NCBI GenBank assembly: GCA_009746045.1
Contig: RPFO01000310.1
Location: 505,734 to 569,733 of the forward strand
Direction of reading: 5' to 3'
Length of the DNA stretch: 64,000 nt
Origin: Mesostigma viride
Lineage: Eukaryota > Streptophyta > Mesostigmatophyceae > Mesostigmatales > Mesostigmataceae
The position numbers were made by a program, and so were the translations under genes. The notes beneath the pieces are model-generated. The model was given only the letters and a program-made list of their open reading frames with translations. It had not been told where the DNA came from and did no database searches. This document shows positions 62,692 to 64,000 of this stretch, piece after piece. Within the stretch, counting starts at the first letter, position 1, and every line of letters starts with the position of its first letter.

Positions 62692-63890
62692 TTCATCATC
62701 GATGTAGTGGATTATGTTATTAATTAATTAATTAATTAGACTCGTGCTCCCGTTGGGGATTATGTTATGCGCCAGGTACGTGCTTGCTTTGCTAGCATTG
62801 CAGGCCGTGCCCCTGGCCTAGCGATCACGAACGAGCTTGGGGAAGGGGGGCCGACTAACAAGCAGAATTTACTAGCTGACCTCATTTATGCCGACGACAT
62901 CACGCTCATCGAGAAGCCGGAGTCTGCCCAACTTTGGCTGGACTGCCTGGCGCTCGAGGCTCGGGCGGTTGGTCTAGAAATCAGCCCCAAAACGGAGGCC
63001 CTGGCCCTCGGCATGGCAGGGCCCCCACCCACACTCCGCCTCTTAGACGATGCCGAGGTCAACTACCCTCCTTCAGGCCGCTTCAAGCTGCTCCCGAGGC
63101 AGTTGGCTTCCCGACTGCGAGGACGACATGACGACACGGATCGGCATGGCGTGGGCGCACCTCCATGACCACCGCCGCTGGTGGAGCAACCCCGCCCTAC
63201 CCCGGATCGTCAAGCGTGACCTCTTCAAGGTCGTCATTCAGATGATCCTGACCTACGGCGCCGAGACCTGGACACTGACGCAGGAGCTGGAGCAACGACT
63301 CGACGGCGCCGTCACCAAGATGCTGCGTCAGCTAGGCCCTTAACATCCCCTTTGGTTTGCACATTAGTAATGAGGATTTGTACGCTGATTGGCCCTATGT
63401 TTCCCACATTATTAGGCACAGGCGCCTGGGCCTAGCCGGGCACCTGGCCCGCACAGATCAGGTAGATAAATCAGATAGACTAGCTGGCACCAAGCCCGCC
63501 CAGCCTGGGCGATATGTCCTCACCTGGCGTGCCCCCGGCCGCGCGCGGCAGGGCCGCCACCCGTGGACGTTTCGTGATAGACTCGGCATGGACATGTGCT
63601 ACACTAGACGTGACGGGCTCACCCCCGGGCAGCCTCCTGGTTTGTCTGTAATATGGAGGCAGATGGTGCGCAAGGATAGATGGCAAGTAGTGATGAAGGA
63701 GACCACCCCCAAGCCTGTGGGGGCTCCGCGTGTGACCAAGTATGGCATTCATAGCGATTCGGGCCGCGGTGCCCACACCCCTGTAACTAGGACCTAGATA
63801 GCTTATACCATCCATTCCATCCCATGTTCCCCTCCCACTGAGGACTTATGCTCACGTGACGCAGTCACGTGTCTATTAATTAATTAATTA
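62692..63890 (+). pseudogene. LINE-B copy 5: RT 3' part, C-terminus and 3' end
   Basis: 5'-truncated copy starting at FIIDVVDYVM (62692-62720, resumed at 62769). It continues RQVRACFASIAGRAPGL, LADLIYADDITLIEK (catalytic YADD), LDCLALEARAVGLEISPKTE, then a frameshift near 63090, MILTYGAETWTLTQEL, a TAA near 63340, and EDLYADWPYVSHIIRHRRLG to 63797. It ends with a different hairpin (CACGTGAC-GCA-GTCACGTG at 63853-63871) and an ATTA tail. It is a more distant subfamily than copies 1-4. Confidence 0.85.
62721..62756 (-). mobile_element. 36-bp LINE-B tail-only insertion
   Basis: Just the TTAA-type tail and the distal hairpin arm of LINE-B on the minus strand (62721-62756). It is flanked by perfect 12-bp direct repeats GGATTATGTTAT at 62709-62720 and 62757-62768. 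Removing it restores the RT frame of copy 5 (DVVDYVMRQVR), which proves insertion. Confidence 0.88.
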
Positions 63891-64000
63891 ATATATTAAT
63901 TATATATATTCATTGAGAATGATAAATTACGGAGGTGAGAATGGCATGCAACAGAAGGAAATGAAACCCCGAAAAGAAGAACCCTCAAGACAATAATAAG
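63891..64000. other. right edge, AT-rich
   Basis: AT-rich flank after the LINE-B tail. Nothing recognised. Confidence 0.5.

Overview
This window looks like nuclear DNA of a photosynthetic eukaryote, most likely a green alga. Two host genes with GT-AG introns are visible. One encodes a protein with a chloroplast transit peptide followed by a twin-arginine thylakoid-lumen signal. The rest is transposable elements, their relics, and simple repeats. The mix of APE-type and restriction-endonuclease-type LINEs, copia elements, tRNA-like SINEs and very long microsatellites fits a repeat-rich chlorophyte or prasinophyte. The species cannot be fixed from the sequence.

Left part (1-11606, minus strand): one metallo-beta-lactamase-fold hydrolase gene in three exons (11606-11048, 8523-8369, 686 to the left edge). 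Its joined frame gives the complete bacterial-type fold. Intron 1 (about 2.5 kb) holds two minisatellites and a MITE. Intron 2 (about 7.7 kb) holds a G-rich purine tract into which a copia-like retrotransposon (about 1811-7697) has inserted. That element has an unusual domain order, gag, integrase, protease, RT. The last exon runs in frame into a 27-bp minisatellite at the window edge.

12387-23949: LINE-A (minus), an APE-endonuclease/RT element split by a 4.6 kb foldback-like transposon (14089-18712), with ORF1-like pieces upstream. 24170-29220: SINE-1 copies, a SINE-2 tail and LINE-B copy 1 (minus). 29230-31300: sparse, with one broken ORF. 31303-37293: a region bounded by an inverted GTGAACTC-rich repeat that contains a 3.3 kb compound microsatellite, including 2.3 kb of perfect (CACT)n. 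38021-38467: a probable PIF/Harbinger relic. 39443-45735: LINE-B 3' ends, LINE-B copy 2 (plus), a reversed LINE-B fragment carrying SINE-2, and a LINE-A 3' end.

45824-51462: LINE-C (minus), a complete-looking 5.6 kb non-LTR element encoding a PHD finger, a RING-H2 finger, C2H2-like fingers, an RT and a C-terminal restriction-like endonuclease. It sits inside another LINE-B copy at an AT run. Its frameshifts fall at C homopolymers. 52266-53993: a TTAA-flanked element with piggyBac-like ends. 54180-55510: a LINE ORF1 relic. 55690-57031: a degraded LTR element.

Right part (58993-61479, plus strand): the lumen-protein gene in two exons with a microsatellite-rich intron, followed by a perfect 89-bp tandem duplication. 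The window ends with LINE-B copy 5, which contains a 36-bp LINE-tail insertion flanked by a 12-bp target duplication.

The two host genes show no functional link. The strongest candidates for something new are the LINE-C domain set, the copia domain order, and LINE-B tail-only insertions with a structurally conserved 3' hairpin.
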